Origin: Idiomarina sp.
GTDB taxonomy: Bacteria; Pseudomonadota; Gammaproteobacteria; Enterobacterales; Alteromonadaceae
DNA length: 64,000 nucleotides
Assembly: GCA_022565355.1 (NCBI GenBank)
Contig: JAIUMU010000003.1
Span: 183,989 to 247,988 of the forward strand
Direction of reading: 5' to 3'
In this document: in pieces, positions 62,701-64,000 of the stretch
Numbering within the stretch: position 1 is the first letter of the stretch
Layout of the letters: every line of letters begins with the position of its first letter
Translations under genes and position numbers: made by a program
Notes under the pieces: generated by a model
What the model saw: the letters and a program-made list of their open reading frames with translations, nothing else
Told to the model about the DNA's origin: nothing
The model's database searches: none

Positions 62701-63134
62701 ATCGGCTTTACAGCCCAACTGTTGACCACTGCAGGGATTTGATCTTGGCTGGAATAGAGCTTGTTGTAGAGTTTTACTAGCGAATCTTCGCGATCCTCAC
62801 CCACATAAAACCGCACGGTTACGGTGGCGTGATCGCGATTCGATTGAGAATAAACGTATTCTACGCCATCAATTTGCGAAACTAAGCGTTCGAGTGGTTC
62901 AGTAACTTGCGTAGCTACTTGGCGCGCAGATAACCCGGGAGCTGTTACCATTACATCGGCCATTGGCACTACGATTTGCGGGTCTTCTTCGCGAGGCGTT
63001 AGAATAAGTGCAACAACACCGAGCAGCAGCGCGAAGCCAATTAAAATCGGCGGAAACGCGCTGTTTAAAAACCAGTTAATGAGCTTACCCTGCTCTGCCA
63101 ACTGGCGATCTTTTTTCGTTGTTGCACCCATCAC
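59778..63134 (-). CDS. RND efflux permease (AcrB/HAE-type superfamily)
   Basis: 1118 residues, somewhat longer than AcrB (1049). Features: an N-terminal helix, two large periplasmic loops, and membrane helices with LALGLIVDDPIAAIDNIERH (proton-relay Asp pair) and MFFITGMMGPYMAPMAFNVPVSVIF. The fold is that of a heavy-metal/multidrug RND pump of the AcrB/CzcA superfamily; the substrate is not readable. The operon context (persulfide-type ArsR regulator and DUF2892 protein) points to a sulfur or thiol-related stress substrate. Confidence 0.9.
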   Translation of the reverse strand: MMGATTKKDRQLAEQGKLINWFLNSAFPPILIGFALLLGVVALILTPREEDPQIVVPMADVMVTAPGLSARQVATQVTEPLERLVSQIDGVEYVYSQSNRDHATVTVRFYVGEDREDSLVKLYNKLYSSQDQIPAVVNSWAVKPIEIDDVAIVVAALYSTDAEQADAFALRRVAEQATQKLKSIKNTNRVEVTGGQARTIQIELDSVGLAAHSTTLSDIARAVQVSNSQITAGMLHQQNRVVQIESGEFFSSAGELANTVVNVVNGKPVYLRDVANVIDGPEQASNYTFFYPGPEFQGLGADSGADKFPAVFISVGKQRGSNAVWVADNVLATLAELEADWLPEGVGISVIRNYGETANDKVSELISSLAVAVLVVVVFVGLFLSWRAALVVAIAIPIAYGATLGMDLLFGYTINRVTLFALILALGLIVDDPIAAIDNIERHMRESGKATKRTVIAAIVEIRSALLMSTLAIIIVFTPMFFITGMMGPYMAPMAFNVPVSVIFSTITAFLITPWLAYKIMGKAKQTGAYDPTASVMYKGYRKILEPLLDSKKRAKIFLWSVAGLFIIAAALPAMRLVPLKLLPHDNKNEFQLIVDMREGDSVEATAMALERMAEYLQRVPEVASVATFAGIASPMDFNGMVRHYFHRNQPWQGEARIVLADKHRRTMQSNEMVNRLRDPLEEIAAEVGARLKIVQMPPGPPVLATVVAEIYGDTQTPYEDLESAAQVLAERMRKEDFVSEVDTSVPYEYQVWRFVVDREKAALSGISAQDIHQSIHAATAGLTIDYLQQPTEINPLPIEIRLPVGSRDNPAHLLSLYVRGEQGIAQQSQGNGLVAAPAPLVQLAELGRFVEMSAERPILHKNLRPVAYVYAEPVGRVPADVVADVMVDQNSDRNEKVPHWQRHYFNNGSGLGWSVPDDIQVVWSGEGEWKITLDVFRDLGIAYGVALLGVYIVMVLQTGLKGVSGIMMLSIPLTVIGIMPGFWFLNMFKADIVGYPNPALFTATAMIGMIALAGIVVRNALILIEFIQQRLRTPCTLKEALFDAGAARTRPILLTAGTTMLANIVITLDPIFNGLAWAVIFGITASTLFTLLVIPVVYYLMYKDAEGYGLPQQQENE

Positions 63135-63141
63135 TTACTCC

Positions 63142-63345
63142 TTACTTAAATGCTTGGCCTGGCTTAAAACCCGCTGCTTTCAAAATCTTCGCCAGTGGGC
63201 AAAAGCCTGTGAAAGCTGCCTGCAGCATGTTTAAGCCTACAAAAGCAGTTAAAATCAACCAACCTTGGCTTACTTGCCAAGCAAGTACTACAGATACTAG
63301 TACAACAATTCCTGCAAACGCGAAAACAAAACGATCAATATTCAT
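63142..63345 (-). CDS. DUF2892 inner-membrane protein (YgaP-like transmembrane module)
   Basis: 67 residues with two membrane helices (about 8-23 and 29-45) and Cys49 in [15 protein letters not shown], the pattern of the DUF2892 module that forms the C-terminal part of E. coli YgaP. YgaP also has a rhodanese domain, absent here. The genes for rhodanese and DUF2892 are thus separate in this genome. It lies just downstream of the repressor and seven bases before the RND gene. Confidence 0.9.
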   Translation of the reverse strand: MNIDRFVFAFAGIVVLVSVVLAWQVSQGWLILTAFVGLNMLQAAFTGFCPLAKILKAAGFKPGQAFK

Positions 63346-63484
63346 GCTTATCTCCTTTTGGCTGCATCTTCATACTATCGATACAGCGATTGATTAACAT
63401 ACCCATTAGCGTAACCACCAACACGATGTTGATTGCCATCTAATTCAGCTTTCTCGAGTTTAGCGAACAAATATCGATACAGCA

Positions 63485-63506
63485 TAAATTAGATAATGCT
63501 AATATA
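63485..63506. promoter_or_regulatory. ArsR-type operator copy at the DUF2892-RND promoter
   Basis: TAAATTAG-N6-CTAATATA, an inverted repeat with ATTAG/CTAAT cores six bases apart. The same extended pattern, TAWATTAG-N6-CTAATWTA, occurs at 63840-63861. It overlaps the -10 element of the candidate promoter for the DUF2892-RND operon, a position that gives repression. Confidence 0.75.
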
Positions 63507-63517
63507 TTGGATGTAAA
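63488..63517 (-). promoter_or_regulatory. Candidate promoter of the DUF2892-RND-HlyD operon
   Basis: On the minus strand TTTACA (63512-63517), an 18-base spacer and TCTAAT (63488-63493). Both boxes match five of six consensus bases. Predicted start near 63480, leaving about 135 bases of leader before the DUF2892 start at 63345. Confidence 0.5.
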
Positions 63518-63522
63518 AAAAT

Positions 63523-63825
63523 CTACTCGCAGTAGATTCCGTGCAACGATTCCAAAATTCGCATCGCTTTTTCGTCTTCAATTCGATACAACACTGTGGT
63601 GCCTTCCTTACGAAAGCCAACAATTTTCTGCTCCCGCAACTTCGCTAAATGTTGGGATAGCGATGATTGCGATAAACCAACTTTCTTCTCGAGCTCACCT
63701 ACCGACATTTCACCATTCACCAAATAGCAAAGCACCATTAAACGATGGCTATTCGCCAACGATTTAAGAAGCTGTTCTGCTGCGCCTGCATTCACTTGCA
63801 TCTGCTCAATTGAAATGGTGTTCAT
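63523..63825 (-). CDS. ArsR-family repressor, BigR/SqrR/YgaV-like (persulfide sensor)
   Basis: 100 residues, one winged-helix domain: LLKSLANSHRLMVLCYLVNGEMSVGELEKKVGLSQSSLSQHLAKLREQKIVGFRKEGTTVLYRI. Cys33 (LCYLVNG) and Cys99 (GIYCE) occupy the positions of the two sulfur-sensing thiols of the BigR/SqrR/YgaV group; no metal-binding histidines of the SmtB type are seen. These proteins are released from DNA when the thiols form a disulfide or tetrasulfide bridge. The gene has its own operator and is followed by the DUF2892 gene and pump. ATG at 63825 would give an almost leaderless mRNA; ATG at 63801 is an alternative start. Confidence 0.92.
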   Translation of the reverse strand: MNTISIEQMQVNAGAAEQLLKSLANSHRLMVLCYLVNGEMSVGELEKKVGLSQSSLSQHLAKLREQKIVGFRKEGTTVLYRIEDEKAMRILESLHGIYCE

Positions 63826-63837
63826 GTAATTCTACTC

Positions 63838-63866
63838 ATTATATTAGTAAGTTCTAATTTACTCAA
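63838..63866 (-). promoter_or_regulatory. Promoter of the ArsR-type repressor gene
   Basis: On the minus strand TTGAGT (63861-63866), exactly 17 bases, and a perfect TATAAT (63838-63843). The operator copy fills the spacer. Predicted transcription start near 63831, only about six bases before the ATG. Confidence 0.75.
63840..63861. promoter_or_regulatory. ArsR-type operator copy at the repressor's own promoter
   Basis: TATATTAG-N6-CTAATTTA, matching the copy at 63485 in both half sites and spacing. It occupies the spacer between -35 and -10, which fits negative autoregulation. Confidence 0.78.
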
Positions 63867-64000
63867 GTTCAAATTAAGTGCGGTAAGAACTGAATAGGAG
63901 GCACATCATAACTAAAAAAGCAGAGCGATAGAATCGCTCTGCTTACTTTCCCAGCATTATTTTTGTTAAGGGCGCAGAAAGTCACATCATTCATTTTCTT

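Overview
The window reads as chromosomal DNA of an aerobic, probably marine-type gammaproteobacterium. An Alteromonadales/Idiomarina-like lineage is my best guess, from gene content and moderate GC; nothing here fixes the genus. Coding density is high. I see no rRNA, tRNA, insertion sequence, prophage or CRISPR array. Most genes sit in short operons with overlapping starts and stops (ATGA or TAATG).

Layout. 1-2.7 kb: the 3' end of a diguanylate cyclase, a secreted glutathione peroxidase, a small unknown basic protein and a secreted Ntn-type amidase. 2.7-8.9 kb: a complete sufBCDSATE iron-sulfur assembly operon (minus strand) whose promoter is overlaid by an IscR-like palindrome. 9.1-12.1 kb: sulfane-sulfur genes (rhodanese, TauE exporter, persulfide-dioxygenase-like enzyme) plus a peroxiredoxin. 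12.5-14.2 kb: Na/Pi cotransporter. 14.4-21.1 kb: methylcitrate-cycle operon (GntR-prpB-prpC-acnD-prpF) with two matching operator boxes around a clear sigma70 promoter and hairpins between the genes. 21.3-23.4 kb: EVE protein and the ABC-F protein YbiT. 23.5-28.2 kb: a large propeller-sensor diguanylate cyclase beside a MotA/MotB-type stator pair. 28.4-33.2 kb: dbpA, an unusual pair (cytochrome-motif anchor-V protein plus Vgb-like propeller), a GST and a YeiH-type exporter. 33.3-41.6 kb: envelope proteins (metzincin protease, DsbD-like reductase plus redoxin partner, GIN-domain repeat protein, M1 aminopeptidase lipoprotein). 41.7-45.8 kb: a decayed EAL-HDOD gene, an RlpA-like lipoprotein, a sterol-desaturase-family enzyme, a DUF1499 protein and an LldD-like lactate dehydrogenase. 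45.8-55.1 kb: a RegB/RegA-like two-component system, an alcohol/aldehyde oxidation cluster resembling laoABC with an added SDR, and a heme oxygenase-bacteriophytochrome-GGDEF pair. 55.2-58.7 kb: SirB2, hemN, a DGC-domain zinc protein and RlmA. 58.7-63.9 kb: a BigR/SqrR-like ArsR repressor, a DUF2892 protein, an RND permease and its adaptor.

How it fits together. Sulfur and redox handling recurs: Suf, the persulfide genes, the DsbD-like relay, and the ArsR-DUF2892-RND operon. The last has two copies of the same 22-bp operator, one in the promoter of the repressor and one in the promoter of the pump, and I regard it as the most interesting system here. Cyclic-di-GMP is a second theme: three diguanylate cyclases with GGEEF active sites and intact RxxD inhibitory sites, one of them light-sensing, while the only EAL gene in the window is broken. 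Carbon metabolism is represented by propionate (prp), lactate and long-chain alcohol/aldehyde oxidation. All functional calls come from motifs read by eye and from family knowledge; no database search was run.
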